Source: Planctomycetota bacterium (GTDB taxonomy: Bacteria; Planctomycetota; Planctomycetia; Pirellulales; Pirellulaceae). From it: 63,675 bases of DNA. The notes beneath the pieces were generated by a model that ran no database searches, had not been told where the DNA came from, and saw only the letters and a list, made by a program, of their open reading frames with translations. Positions 44,492-55,755 of the stretch are shown piece after piece (positions within the stretch are counted from its first letter, which is position 1; each line of letters starts with the position of its first letter). Both the position numbers and the translations under genes were made by a program. The stretch is taken from the NCBI GenBank assembly GCA_029259935.1, contig JAJDEH010000274.1, positions 1-63,675 of the forward strand, written 5' to 3'.

Positions 44492-45712
44492 ATGAATAGC
44501 TTGAACATGAATCGACGTTCGTTTGTCGCCGGAGCGGCTGCCGCCACCGCGCTGGCCAACCTTGAATCCGCGCGAGGCTTCGCCGCCAACGACGAAATTC
44601 AAGTCGCCTGCATCGGCACGGGTGGCCGCTGCCGCAGGCTGATGAGCCGCCTGGGCCAGATTCCCGGAGTGCGCCTGGCTGCTGTCTGCGATATTTGGGA
44701 CCACCATCTGGCGGAAGGAGCCAAGCTGGCGGATAAGAAAGCGATCCAGTCGACCGATTATCGAAAACTGCTCGACCGCAAGGATATCGACGCAGTGCTG
44801 ATCGGTTCGCCCGATCACTGGCATGTGCCGATGACCATTGACGCCTGTGGCGCGGGCAAGGACGTCTACGTCGAAAAGCCACTCACGCACAGCTTGGAAG
44901 AAGGCGATCGCGTCATCTTCGCTCAGCGCAAAAGCAAACGCGTCGTGCAGGTCGGCACGCAGCAGCGCAGCATGCCGCACTTGCAAGAAGCACGAGAGAT
45001 CTTGCGATCGGGCGAACTGGGGCACATCTACAAGATTCATCTCACATGGAATCGAAACACCCCTCGTTGGAAAAAGCCCGACTACGGCATCGATCCCACA
45101 TCGGTCCGCTGGAAGCAGTTTTTGGGCAACGCGCCAGACCAGCCGTACGATGAATATCGCTTTCGCAATTGGCGGTGGTTTTGGGATTTCGGTGGCGGCA
45201 TCTTCACCGACCTGATGGTCCACTGGATCGACACCGCCTATTGGATGCTGGACATGGACGACCCGGCGTCCGCCGCCAGCATCGGCGACCACTTCAAGGC
45301 CAAAGGGCTGTGGCAGACTCCCGATACGGTGCAGACCTTGCTCCACTATCCGAAAAACCAACTGCAAGCCTACTTTGAAGGCACGTTCGCCAACCATCAC
45401 AATCGAGCGATGATTGAGTTCATGGGTTCCGAAGCAACACTATATTGCGACCGGGGGCGCTACGAGATCCATCCCGAGCGCGGGAAAAAGGTCAAAGCCC
45501 GCGAACGGATCGACGGCAAGCAGGGAGTGCGAGGCGCCGACTTTTTCGAGCAGGTCGACGGTGCCAAGTTCCATTTGCAGAATTGGGTCGATTGCATTCG
45601 CTCGCGCAAGACGCCAACCTGCCCGGTGGAAGACGGAGTCCGATCGGCCGCGGCCGCCCATTTGGCGAATGAGTCATTGCGCAAAGATCGCATTGCGCGC
45701 TGGAAACGATAG
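44492..45712 (+). CDS. Tat-exported Gfo/Idh/MocA oxidoreductase
   Basis: A 406-residue oxidoreductase with a twin-arginine signal (NRRSFVAGAAAATALANLESARGFA, RR at about residues 8-9), so it should be folded and exported with its NAD(P) cofactor. The Rossmann motif is VACIGTGGRCRR, the EKP catalytic motif is VEKPLTHS, and the second domain has DFGGGIFTDLMVHWIDTAYW. Large families of such exported Gfo/Idh proteins typify planctomycetes and probably act on sugars or their derivatives. The substrate is unknown. ATG 44492 is chosen; ATG 44507 is equally possible and would leave the twin Arg at residues 3-4. GTG 44465 is unlikely. Confidence 0.87.
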   Translation: MNSLNMNRRSFVAGAAAATALANLESARGFAANDEIQVACIGTGGRCRRLMSRLGQIPGVRLAAVCDIWDHHLAEGAKLADKKAIQSTDYRKLLDRKDIDAVLIGSPDHWHVPMTIDACGAGKDVYVEKPLTHSLEEGDRVIFAQRKSKRVVQVGTQQRSMPHLQEAREILRSGELGHIYKIHLTWNRNTPRWKKPDYGIDPTSVRWKQFLGNAPDQPYDEYRFRNWRWFWDFGGGIFTDLMVHWIDTAYWMLDMDDPASAASIGDHFKAKGLWQTPDTVQTLLHYPKNQLQAYFEGTFANHHNRAMIEFMGSEATLYCDRGRYEIHPERGKKVKARERIDGKQGVRGADFFEQVDGAKFHLQNWVDCIRSRKTPTCPVEDGVRSAAAAHLANESLRKDRIARWKR

Positions 45713-45744
45713 ATTGGCGGCAACGGTCATTGCATGTAGCTGCT

Positions 45745-47556
45745 ATGGGCAACTTGGAGCAATTTATTGCGAGTCTACCCACGCCGTCACGCGTTTGGGA
45801 GCATCGTTGGCATTTGGATCTTGGACTTCCCATGGATCCAATTGGTCAGTCCTTTTTCGACTCGCTGCTCTCCTATTTTCAAATGCAAGATCCAAGCGAG
45901 GCGTTGCAAGACGAAATTGCAATCGCTTCGCGGATGATACAGCATTGGCCCGATGATGCCTGTCTAGAGATTGCGGATGCGGCTTCTCTGCCTCACATGA
46001 TCGCGGACTCATCATGGCCGCTGGTCCGTTCGCTCTACCTCAACTACGACGGGGATCCGGGCGTGATCTCGTTGGTCACTGGGCCGGCGGGTGTGAATCT
46101 GCTCAAACTGGTCCTTGTCGGCCGTCGGCTGGATTCGTCGATCGGCGAAGTCCTCACGTCCTCGACCTACCTCAAGAAACTTCGCAACCTGGAGATATGG
46201 GACCACATACCACGCAGGCACAAGGGCATGGAAGGCGAGGGCGGTGATAAGAAGGGGCAGAAGGTTGTCGCTCAATCGTCCCTCGTGAGCCAACTGCACG
46301 AATACTTTGGGGTGGAATTGGTAACCGTACTCAATGGGGCGAATGGGGCAAACATCAAGAAGGTGAGGATTTCGCCAGACCAACTCCCACAGGTGGAGGA
46401 TTCCCCTTGGTTACCAAGATGGTCAGAATTCGTGGTTCACTCCAATCGCGTTCACTTCAACTTCAAGGGGCTGATCGACGCGCCCAAGGTTCATCCGTTC
46501 GTTACGGGGATTGTGATCGATTTAGACAAGCCCTCCATGAAACCATTGAGGTCGATTGTCTCCTGCAAGCTGCCCAGGCTTCGTCGCCTGCGTTTCGAAT
46601 GGGAAAGCTTGCCCCGAAACGGACTACCAGCGTTGGCGAATGCGAGCTTCTTGCCACAATTGGAAGAGCTTCATTTGTCCGAAAATGGGGTGCGCGACAC
46701 CGGGTTGCGAGAAATGGCGAGTTGGCCGCTGGTGAGTCTTTCCCGTCTTGGCCTAATGAAGATTGGTTGCACGGGGGACGGCGTAGCGGCCCTCAGCCAA
46801 AATCCACACATCCGATCGCTTCGCGTCTTGGACCTCTGGGCGAACGAAATTGACGATGAGGGCGTAGCCGCACTGATCAATTCACGGATGGTCTCCGAAC
46901 TGGAATACCTCAACCTAGAGGACAATCCACTTAGTCAAGAAAGCATCAGCCGCATCGCGAATTCAGAATCCCTGCGGAATCTTCGCCACTTGGTATGTCC
47001 GCTGCGTGACGCTGCTTCGGTTGAGGCACTTTCGCAATCACAGTATTTTGATCGATTGGAATCGGTCCAGATTGACAGCTCGAACGGCACCGACCTCCAT
47101 GCTGCTTTATGGGCGTTGAGTAGAGCGCGTTTCTTTTCAAATCTGGTGGAGTTGAGTATCAGGAACATTGATGATACCGGGGTCCAAATCCTGTTTGGTG
47201 AAGGGCGGGCGACTCGTTTGCGCCGACTTGCACTTTCATCGAAAATTACTGACGAAGGAGCCGAGGCATTGATGAAATCACAGGTCATCAGAGGGTTGGC
47301 GTCCCTAAAACTAGTGAACAATCCGATTGGGGACCGCGCCGCAAATGCAATTGCCAATGCTCCCTTTCCAAGATGGTTTTCCGAACTTTGTGTGGGGAAT
47401 ACCGACATCAGCGAAGAAGGCATGAAGAATCTTGCCGGTTCCAAAATTGCCCGTTCGCTTCGTTGGATAATGCCTAGTAATTCAGACGAGCCGGTCATCT
47501 TAAGCAAGAACGTGAGCCCAATCTTGAAGGCACACTGCATCGCACTTCACAATTAG
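45745..47556 (+). CDS. Leucine-rich-repeat protein
   Basis: A 603-residue soluble protein with no signal peptide. The N-terminal 80 residues are helical and unassigned. From about residue 170 on there are many irregular LRRs of about 24 residues (LPQLEELHLSENGVRDTGLREM, SLRVLDLWANEIDDEGVAALI, LEYLNLEDNP), similar to the ribonuclease-inhibitor/GALA type. LRR proteins bind other proteins; no partner is suggested by its neighbours. ATG 45745 is chosen over TTG 45730. The gene is 32 bases after the oxidoreductase on the same strand. Confidence 0.8.
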   Translation: MGNLEQFIASLPTPSRVWEHRWHLDLGLPMDPIGQSFFDSLLSYFQMQDPSEALQDEIAIASRMIQHWPDDACLEIADAASLPHMIADSSWPLVRSLYLNYDGDPGVISLVTGPAGVNLLKLVLVGRRLDSSIGEVLTSSTYLKKLRNLEIWDHIPRRHKGMEGEGGDKKGQKVVAQSSLVSQLHEYFGVELVTVLNGANGANIKKVRISPDQLPQVEDSPWLPRWSEFVVHSNRVHFNFKGLIDAPKVHPFVTGIVIDLDKPSMKPLRSIVSCKLPRLRRLRFEWESLPRNGLPALANASFLPQLEELHLSENGVRDTGLREMASWPLVSLSRLGLMKIGCTGDGVAALSQNPHIRSLRVLDLWANEIDDEGVAALINSRMVSELEYLNLEDNPLSQESISRIANSESLRNLRHLVCPLRDAASVEALSQSQYFDRLESVQIDSSNGTDLHAALWALSRARFFSNLVELSIRNIDDTGVQILFGEGRATRLRRLALSSKITDEGAEALMKSQVIRGLASLKLVNNPIGDRAANAIANAPFPRWFSELCVGNTDISEEGMKNLAGSKIARSLRWIMPSNSDEPVILSKNVSPILKAHCIALHN

Positions 47557-47630
47557 TAGCACGCAAACGAGATGGTTCGAGTGCCAATCGCTTTGCGGGT
47601 AGGACACAATTTTTAGTAGGTAGTTTAATA

Positions 47631-48842
<1,212 letters not shown>

Positions 48843-48860
48843 AGCGAACGGTTTCCAGTT

Positions 48861-49850
48861 TCACAACGACTTACGCCTGAGTTCCGGAAAGACCTTGCCG
48901 ACTTTCTTGAGTAGATAGTCGCCATAAGTTCCGGTCCATTCGTGGACGCTCGACTGGTCCCAGCGCTCGTGTTGGTTGTCGTCAACTTGGCATTGTGGAT
49001 GAATCGGATGGACCTCGGCGTCGAAGTTGGGATCGAAAAAGAAAGGAAAGGACAGCCGCCCGCGACGACTCTCGTTGCGAACGCGATGTGGCGTCGAGCG
49101 ATACAGGCCGCCCGTCATGCGGTCCAGCATGTCACCCAAGTTGCAGACAAAGGAGTTAGGGATCGGCGGAGCATCGACCCATCGCCCCCGCGACTTCACC
49201 TGCAGTCCTCCAGAATCATCCTGGCCAAGAATCGTCAACAGACCGTAGTCGGTGTGCTCTCCGACGCTCCACATCGCGTCCGTGTCGCCCGGCGGCAGAG
49301 CTGGGTAATGAAAAATTCGGAACAGAATGAGCGGATCGCGCGTGTAGTGGTGCTCGAAAAACGTCGCGTCCAGGCCCAGGCTGCGCGCGATGCCTGTCAT
49401 CAAGATGTGCCCCAACTCGGTCATGGCCTTCAGGAAGTCGAGCACCGTTTCACGAAAACCGGGTATGTCGGGAAACAAGTTTCGACCATGCAACGGGACT
49501 CCTGCTGTTACTTGGGGATGGTTGTCGGGTAGCTCGGCACCAAAGTAGATGCCTTCCTTTTGGTCCGGTTTCCCGCTCGTCAATTCGTTGCCGACGGGAA
49601 AGTAGCCTCGCCAGGCACGGCCTCCTAGCTCCATGCGGATCTTTAGTTTCGCGACCAAGTCTTGGGCGAAGAACTCGCGGCTGGTTTGTTCCAAACGTTG
49701 CGATAGTTCGGGGTCTACGCCATGTCCGACGATGTAAAAGAAGCCGCTGTCGCGACAGGCTTTACCGATTTGTTCGGGTACGGAGGCTTCGTCGATGCCT
49801 GACCGCAACGAGGAAATGTCGATGATTGGCAGGCGTTCCTTGCTGCTCAT
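48861..49850 (-). CDS. Isopenicillin-N-synthase-like 2OG-Fe(II) dioxygenase
   Basis: A 329-residue non-heme iron oxygenase of the DIOX_N/2OG-FeII family, also like plant gibberellin and ethylene-forming enzymes. The N-terminal domain reads PIIDISSLRSG and GFFYIVGHGVD. The iron triad is His199, Asp201 (GEHTDYGLLT) and His255 (STPHRV). The 2-oxoglutarate carboxylate binder is Arg265 with Ser267 (GRLSFPFF). The substrate is unknown. It may be co-transcribed with the upstream lyase gene (75 bases, same strand). Confidence 0.87.
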   Translation of the reverse strand: MSSKERLPIIDISSLRSGIDEASVPEQIGKACRDSGFFYIVGHGVDPELSQRLEQTSREFFAQDLVAKLKIRMELGGRAWRGYFPVGNELTSGKPDQKEGIYFGAELPDNHPQVTAGVPLHGRNLFPDIPGFRETVLDFLKAMTELGHILMTGIARSLGLDATFFEHHYTRDPLILFRIFHYPALPPGDTDAMWSVGEHTDYGLLTILGQDDSGGLQVKSRGRWVDAPPIPNSFVCNLGDMLDRMTGGLYRSTPHRVRNESRRGRLSFPFFFDPNFDAEVHPIHPQCQVDDNQHERWDQSSVHEWTGTYGDYLLKKVGKVFPELRRKSL

Positions 49851-49925
49851 GATATTCCTGTCGTTGTTCGCTCCGCGAACAAAACGAAACAGAGCAATAC
49901 GTTCTGATCGCGGAGCGATCAGCGA

Positions 49926-50933
49926 CTAATAGCCGCGTTTCTTCAGTTCGCCCACGACGCGCTGGACGATGTTGGCGACTTGATCGGGGTCGATTGGTTG
50001 GCCGACCGGGCAGCCGCAGAGCGGTTCGTCGGTGAAGCCTTCCTCGGCCAACAGACATTGAAGCTGATCGGTCAGTTGTGTCAAGTCGAGCTGCTGGCTG
50101 GGCGATTGCGGCTGGCGGCCAATGCCGGTTTCGAATCCCCGCAGCCGCAACGCCGCGCGAAATCCTTCCGGGAACTCGGACGAGTAGAGCATCGCATCGA
50201 ACAGCCGCAGCAGGCGGAATTGCAGATCGCGAGCCTCGTCTAGTTTGCCCGTCGTCGTCAGCTCGTAGAGCTTGCGAGTAATTTCGGGAACAACGCCGCT
50301 GGTTGCGTTGGTGCCGCCGTCGCAGCCGACCAAGATCATCGGCATCAAGGCCGCGTCCCAGCCGGTCAGGAATGCGAAATCAGGACGGGTCGGACGAACC
50401 GCCGCGATCAATCGCATCATGTGCGGCAGGTCGCCCGAGGAATCCTTGATGGCCACGACTCGTTCGCATTCTTCCGCCAGCCGCTGCACGGTTGGCACAT
50501 CGATGGGCGAAGCGAACAGAGGAATGTTGTACAGTGTGACGTCGATCGGCGAATTGTCGGCGATCTCCTTGAAGTAGGCGTAAACCGCTTCGGGGCTCAG
50601 CTTGTAATAGAACGGCGAAACGATGGCCACGGCCCGCGCTCCCATTTCGTGATAGCACTCGCAGGCCTTGATCGTTTCCCGCGTGTTGGCTTCCGCGGCT
50701 CCGGCCAGAATCGGCACTCGGCCGCCGACTTGGTCGGCAATGATCTCAATAATCCGTCGCCGCTCTTCCGCCGTGAATCGCGTGAATTCGCCGGTCGATC
50801 CGTTGGGATATAGGCCGTGAACGCCGCGCTCGATCAGCCAATCGACGTAACGCCGTGTTTCCGCTTCGTTGATTTCGCCTTGATCGTCGAGCGGGACGAT
50901 ATTGGGCGTGAAAATACCTTGCAGTTTGGACAT
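49926..50933 (-). CDS. Dihydrodipicolinate-synthase-family aldolase or lyase
   Basis: A class I aldolase of the DapA/NanA superfamily, TIM barrel, forming a Schiff base with Lys163 (VAIKDSSGD). Tyr135 in YNIP and the NGSTGEF motif at 44-50 are kept. The 335-residue length exceeds typical DapA (about 290) through a C-terminal extension with CGCPVG. It probably acts on a 2-keto acid or sugar acid rather than in lysine synthesis, judging by its place beside a dioxygenase, but this is a guess. The start is ATG 50933. Confidence 0.82.
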   Translation of the reverse strand: MSKLQGIFTPNIVPLDDQGEINEAETRRYVDWLIERGVHGLYPNGSTGEFTRFTAEERRRIIEIIADQVGGRVPILAGAAEANTRETIKACECYHEMGARAVAIVSPFYYKLSPEAVYAYFKEIADNSPIDVTLYNIPLFASPIDVPTVQRLAEECERVVAIKDSSGDLPHMMRLIAAVRPTRPDFAFLTGWDAALMPMILVGCDGGTNATSGVVPEITRKLYELTTTGKLDEARDLQFRLLRLFDAMLYSSEFPEGFRAALRLRGFETGIGRQPQSPSQQLDLTQLTDQLQCLLAEEGFTDEPLCGCPVGQPIDPDQVANIVQRVVGELKKRGY

Positions 50934-51100
50934 GCGAATTTCTAATGACTAAGGCGTGCCACTGCCCAGCGGCTCATGTGGCCGCTAGAATCGAGTAGCA
51001 CTTGCGAGAATGGAAAATCCGACCTTTTGGATCCGGGAAGACCCTGCAGTGTCGTACCAACACCTTTTTCAATCATAGCTTGGCAAACCGCCCTCCGCAC

Positions 51101-53452
51101 GTGGCAAAAAACCGCAAGAAATCGAACTCAGCCTCAAGAAAGGCCCGTAGCGAGGTTGCCTATGCGGCCGAGGTGACGGCGGACAGGTCAATCGGCAACT
51201 CGCGCCACGTCGTGGTGGCGTTGATTGGGTTTCTCGTTTTTCTGGTCGTCTACTTGTGGCTGTTTTACTCCGCGCCTCTGGATGCCATGCAAAACTTTGA
51301 GGCTGACCAGGCTGCGGAGCCGTTCAATCGTCTCGAATATCAGAGGTTTCTCTTTAGCGAGCCGGGTTTCTTTTGGCAGTTGTGGACCGGCGGCGATACC
51401 AGCACATGCAATGTCTGGGACCGGCTTCCCATTCTGGGTTGGACTGCGTTTATATTTGGAACCGCGCTGTTGATTGGCCGCTTGCTGATGCATTGGACGG
51501 GCGCGGATCGCGATTTGACACGCCTTGAAATCATGCTGTTTTCGATCGGCGTCGGGCTGAACGTCCTGTCGTTGTTTACGCTGACGATCGGGCTGCTGGG
51601 GGCCATCAACATGCCTCTGATCGGCTACTTACCGGCAGTGGCCGCTTTGGTGGGACTTACCGCTAGTCGATCTCTTCGAGAAAAAATGCTCGCGCGGGGC
51701 AACGGCCAGCAACCGCTGGCCAAGGGCCATGGGGATTCGGACAAGGGCTGGCTGGGCGCGAAGGCGCTTTGGTTTGGCCTGCCGTTCGTCGTGATCATTC
51801 TGCTAGGCGCGATGATACCGCCGCGGGCCTTTGACGTCTGCGAATATCATTTGCAGATTCCCAAGGAGTGGTATCAGGCGGGGCAAGTCAATTTCGTCGA
51901 ACACAACATTTACGGGAACATGCCGCTGGGTGCCGAGATGCATGCGCTGTTGGGCATGATCCTTACGGGCGACTGGTGGCTGGGGGCGTTGGTCGGCAAG
52001 ACGGTCATCGCAATGTTCGCGCCCCTGACCGCACTCACAATCTTTTCCGTCGGCCGCCGGCTGGTGAATGCCACGGCGGGAGCGATTGGCGCGCTGGTCT
52101 ACATTTCCATTCCATGGATTGCCCTCGTTTCGATGCAAGGGTTGATTGAAGGCGTCTTTGCCTATTACTTTTTTGCCTCGGTGGCCGCCGTGATGATTTG
52201 GTCTCGACGGAAGACCGCGGCGGAACAAGGCGCTGCCCAGCCGGGCGGCGGGCATCTGTTGTTGGCCGGATTCCTGGCAGGCGCGGCCGTCGCTTGCAAA
52301 TATCCGGCGATTTTGTTTGTCGTTGTGCCAATGTGCGTTTGCGTCTTGTTCGAGTCGAAATGGACCCAACGGACAACCAACGACGTTTCGAATGAACATG
52401 ACGGGGACTCACGCCCTTCATTTCAGTGGCGGGCAGCAACCGTGTTCTTGCTGGCGGTCATCGGCGGCGGTGGTTTGTGGCTGGCGAAAAATTGGGTGTT
52501 GGCGGAAAGTCCCACGTACCCCTTGATGTATGAAGTCTTCGGCGGGCGCGCCTTGACGGCGGAAAAGCACGACCAATGGAATCGGGCGCACGCGCTTCCT
52601 AAGGATCAGAACGGCGCCTCGTATTCCGTGGCCCTGCTACTGAATGACCTGGCCGGCGTTATCTGGAAGAGCAATTGGTTGAGCCCCTTGATGGTGCCCC
52701 TGGCGGCGTGCACTTTCTTGATCAATAGGCACCGTCGTTGGATCGTTGTGTTGTGGTGCATTATCTTTTTCGTCATAGCGGCTTGGTGGTCGTTGACGCA
52801 TCGCATCGACCGCTTTTGGATCCCGGTCTTGCCAATCGCCGCGCTGCTGGCAGGTGTCGGTGCCACTTGGACCAAGATTCGGATCTGGCAGCATGTTGTC
52901 ATCGGCATGTTGTGCTGGGGGCTGGCTTGCAATTTTCAAATCATCACTTCGAAGGCGATGAACGACGTGCGGTTCTTCGTTTCGCTCGATGAACTACGGC
53001 GAGATCCCTATCGAACCAAGGCCCCCATCAAGTCGCGCATGCATCCGGGCCATCGATTCCTGAATGAATACCTGCCCGAAGGGCACAAGGCGTTGATGGT
53101 GGGTAACGCCGAACCTTTCGACCTGGAAGTGCCCGTACTGTACAACACCTGTTTCGACGACTGCCAATTCACGCGTTTGCTGCAAGGTAAGACCAAAGCG
53201 CAGCGCGTGCGAAGTCTGAAAGACGAACAGATTGGATTGATCTTCGTCGACTGGCGCGAGCTTTCGCGGTATCGCGCGCCGGGCGGCTACGGATATTCGA
53301 GCGACTATGTCCAAGTCGGCGTGCTCAAAAAGTTGGTCGCCGACGGAGTACTCGGCACGCCGCTGCCGGCGTTTCCACCAAGTGGCGACCCGCCGCCCCA
53401 TCAGATTTTTTCCGTTCCCAGCTCGGGGTTCACGGTCAAGGCGCGACAGTGA
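51101..53452 (+). CDS. GT-C-type (family 39-like) membrane glycosyltransferase
   Basis: A 783-residue integral membrane protein with about a dozen helices, expected to transfer a sugar from a lipid-linked donor. After a basic N-terminus and a first helix (about 40-60) come acidic residues in the first outer loop. A second segment (IPPRAFDVCEYHLQIPKEWYQ) carries the acidic, Tyr and His residues seen in planctomycete relatives. Helices run to about residue 640, and a soluble C-terminal domain of about 140 residues follows. The start is uncertain: GTG 51101 is preferred, with TTG 51002 in frame upstream. A 6-base inverted repeat (AGCGGC/GCCGCT, 50968-50986) lies upstream. Confidence 0.7.
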   Translation: MAKNRKKSNSASRKARSEVAYAAEVTADRSIGNSRHVVVALIGFLVFLVVYLWLFYSAPLDAMQNFEADQAAEPFNRLEYQRFLFSEPGFFWQLWTGGDTSTCNVWDRLPILGWTAFIFGTALLIGRLLMHWTGADRDLTRLEIMLFSIGVGLNVLSLFTLTIGLLGAINMPLIGYLPAVAALVGLTASRSLREKMLARGNGQQPLAKGHGDSDKGWLGAKALWFGLPFVVIILLGAMIPPRAFDVCEYHLQIPKEWYQAGQVNFVEHNIYGNMPLGAEMHALLGMILTGDWWLGALVGKTVIAMFAPLTALTIFSVGRRLVNATAGAIGALVYISIPWIALVSMQGLIEGVFAYYFFASVAAVMIWSRRKTAAEQGAAQPGGGHLLLAGFLAGAAVACKYPAILFVVVPMCVCVLFESKWTQRTTNDVSNEHDGDSRPSFQWRAATVFLLAVIGGGGLWLAKNWVLAESPTYPLMYEVFGGRALTAEKHDQWNRAHALPKDQNGASYSVALLLNDLAGVIWKSNWLSPLMVPLAACTFLINRHRRWIVVLWCIIFFVIAAWWSLTHRIDRFWIPVLPIAALLAGVGATWTKIRIWQHVVIGMLCWGLACNFQIITSKAMNDVRFFVSLDELRRDPYRTKAPIKSRMHPGHRFLNEYLPEGHKALMVGNAEPFDLEVPVLYNTCFDDCQFTRLLQGKTKAQRVRSLKDEQIGLIFVDWRELSRYRAPGGYGYSSDYVQVGVLKKLVADGVLGTPLPAFPPSGDPPPHQIFSVPSSGFTVKARQ

Positions 53453-53545
53453 ATGGTGCGTGACTTACAGGGGTCGGTTGGCGAAAACGGACATCATGAA
53501 TAGAATCGATCCATTGGAATTTTGACCTCTCCGCAAGGTAATTGC

Positions 53546-54859
53546 ATGCCCCAAAATACGCTTTCCGCACCCGAGAAACCGGCTCACAGTTTTCATCGAG
53601 TCGCGATTCTATTTGCCGGCGGTCCCGCTCCCGCGGCAAATGCCGTTATCTCTACCGCCGCGGTCTCTTTCTTGCGCAACGACATAGAAGTCATCGGGAT
53701 GCGGCACGGCTATTCCAGCCTGGCCGATTTCGATCCCGGCAAGCCGCTGAAGTTGGATCAGGATTACATCATGCTCAACCACGAAGTGTTGGGCCGTACG
53801 CGCAACTCACAAGGCATTTTGATCGGGACGGCCCGCACCAATCCCGGAAAACACATTTCCAGTCCTGCCCATTTTGATGATCCAAAACTGTCGGCTCCGT
53901 TACGCCGAACCTACGAAGGCCTGTGTTCGTTGGAAGTCGACGGGTTGGTGTCGATCGGTGGCGATGACACGCTGAAGACGGCGAACAAGTTCAAACTGTA
54001 TCAAGATCGGCTTCCGGAAGGATCTCGGCGAATTCCGGTGGTTCACTTGCCGAAGACCATCGATAACGACTATCACGGCATCGATTTCACATTCGGATTT
54101 TTTACGGCGGTCGAGTTTCTAGCCTCCGAGATTCGCAATCTCATTCACGATGCCGAGGCCAGCCGGGCTTACTTTCTCACCGAAACCATGGGACGCAGCG
54201 CCGGATGGCTGGCGTATGGCGCGGCGATCGCCGGTGAAGCCAGTCTGGTGATCAGCGTGGAGGACATCACGGGCGAGTACCGGTTGGAAGAGACCTACAC
54301 GGATCCCCAAACGAATGAAACGCAGACTCGTCCCGTGATGAATGTCGATCGGCTCGTCGACCGGATCGTCCGCACCATGCTGGCACGCGAAAAGGAAGGC
54401 AAGGAGTTCGGCGTGATTGTCATGGCCGAAGGCTTGGCCGAGTATCTGCCGATGGCCCAATTGGAGGGAATTCCGCGCGACGAACACGGGCACATTTCTA
54501 TTTCGAAGGTAAACTTCGGGCCGATGTTCTCGCAGCTTGTGGCCGATGAGTACGAACGGCAAACGGGAAAGACTCGGAAAGTAACCGGATTGCAATTGGG
54601 ATACGAGTCGCGCTGTGCCAAGCCACACGCCTTCGATGTCATGCTCGGCAGCCAGTTAGGCGTGGGCGCTTATCGCGCCTTGGTCGAGGAGCGGTTGAAT
54701 GGCGTCATGGTCTCCGTCTCGGGGCAACTTGACCTGCACTACGAGCCATTTGAGAAATTGGTCGACCCGGAAACTTTGGTGACGGTGGTTCGTTATATTC
54801 ATTCGAATAGCGATTTTCACCGCTTAGCGCGATTTTTGGAGACTTATGTCAACGATTGA
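53546..54859 (+). CDS. 6-phosphofructokinase, pyrophosphate-type
   Basis: Phosphorylates fructose 6-phosphate in glycolysis. The 437-residue protein has GGDDT at 138-142 and PKTIDND at 169-175. In this family a GGDD sequence and Lys before TIDND are associated with pyrophosphate as phosphoryl donor, while ATP enzymes have GGDGS and PGTIDND. So this is probably a PPi-dependent enzyme, which would make the reaction reversible. The motif MGRSAGWLA is also present. It follows the glycosyltransferase by 93 bases. ATG 53546 is preferred to TTG 53522. Confidence 0.9.
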   Translation: MPQNTLSAPEKPAHSFHRVAILFAGGPAPAANAVISTAAVSFLRNDIEVIGMRHGYSSLADFDPGKPLKLDQDYIMLNHEVLGRTRNSQGILIGTARTNPGKHISSPAHFDDPKLSAPLRRTYEGLCSLEVDGLVSIGGDDTLKTANKFKLYQDRLPEGSRRIPVVHLPKTIDNDYHGIDFTFGFFTAVEFLASEIRNLIHDAEASRAYFLTETMGRSAGWLAYGAAIAGEASLVISVEDITGEYRLEETYTDPQTNETQTRPVMNVDRLVDRIVRTMLAREKEGKEFGVIVMAEGLAEYLPMAQLEGIPRDEHGHISISKVNFGPMFSQLVADEYERQTGKTRKVTGLQLGYESRCAKPHAFDVMLGSQLGVGAYRALVEERLNGVMVSVSGQLDLHYEPFEKLVDPETLVTVVRYIHSNSDFHRLARFLETYVND

Positions 54860-54999
54860 CAATCACCAAGAAGGGGTGGCTGCTGGATGGGGACTGCTGG
54901 CCGTAATAGACTGTCTTGGACGTCATTGTGGGTGATCGGTCTTTCGCCCGCATCTCATGGGACCACTTCCATCTCTGCTAACGGATCGCGCGGCTCTGT

Positions 55000-55755
55000 A
55001 TGATCTCGGTAAATGGTTTGACAAAGTGGTTCCGTAGCGGCGGTCAGGAGGTGCGGGCGGTTGACGGGTTGTCGTTTTCCGTGGCGGCCGGAGAAGTTTA
55101 CGGCTTGCTGGGCCCCAATGGAGCGGGCAAGACGACGACCTTGAGAATGGTGGTGGGTCTGCTGCGACCCGACGCGGGGTACACGCAAGTTGGTGGGTTT
55201 CGCACTTCCATTTCACCCGATGAAGTTAAGTCTCGCATTGGATTGGTCTCGGCTAACGACGGGCTGTACCCGTGGCTGACGGTTCGCGAAATGCTGTTGT
55301 TCTTCGCCGATCTCTATGGCACCGATCCGGATGTCGCGCGGGAGGAACTGGATCGGATTAGCAGCCTGCTAGAGCTGGCTCCATTTCTCGATCGCCGTTC
55401 GTCCACGCTGAGCACGGGGCAAAAACAACGCGTCACTCTGGCCCGGGCGTTGATTCACGATCCGCCCGTGATGTTGCTCGACGAACCAACGCGCGGCTTG
55501 GATGTGATCGCCTGCCAAGTCGTGTTCGACTACATCGGCCATTTGCGAGAATCGGAAAAGGCGGTCATCGTCAGCACGCATCGGCTGGACGAAGCTCAAC
55601 GATTGTGTAATCGGTTTGGGTTGATGCACGAAGGCCGATTGTGGCAGGAAGGAACGCTGGCCGAGTTGCAAGCCGCCACGGGCTGCCAAACGCTGGTCGA
55701 AATGTTTACTCAGCGCCTGCAACTGGCGGGCCGCTCCGATGCGGCGGTTGGATGA
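55000..55755 (+). CDS. NatA-like ABC ATPase
   Basis: A 251-residue ATPase of the sodium-exporter-like (NatA) group. Walker A is GPNGAGKTT (38-46), the signature is LSTGQKQRVTLARAL, Walker B is VMLLDEPTRGLD, and the switch region is VIVSTHRLDEAQRL. It powers the fused permease encoded next, whose start overlaps its stop by four bases (ATGA). The substrate may be ions or a hydrophobic compound. Confidence 0.9.
   Translation: MISVNGLTKWFRSGGQEVRAVDGLSFSVAAGEVYGLLGPNGAGKTTTLRMVVGLLRPDAGYTQVGGFRTSISPDEVKSRIGLVSANDGLYPWLTVREMLLFFADLYGTDPDVAREELDRISSLLELAPFLDRRSSTLSTGQKQRVTLARALIHDPPVMLLDEPTRGLDVIACQVVFDYIGHLRESEKAVIVSTHRLDEAQRLCNRFGLMHEGRLWQEGTLAELQAATGCQTLVEMFTQRLQLAGRSDAAVG

Noticed and set aside
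44435..45400. Minus-strand open frame of 321 codons over the second Gfo/Idh gene
   Set aside because: Antisense to a conserved gene, no start context, no motif.
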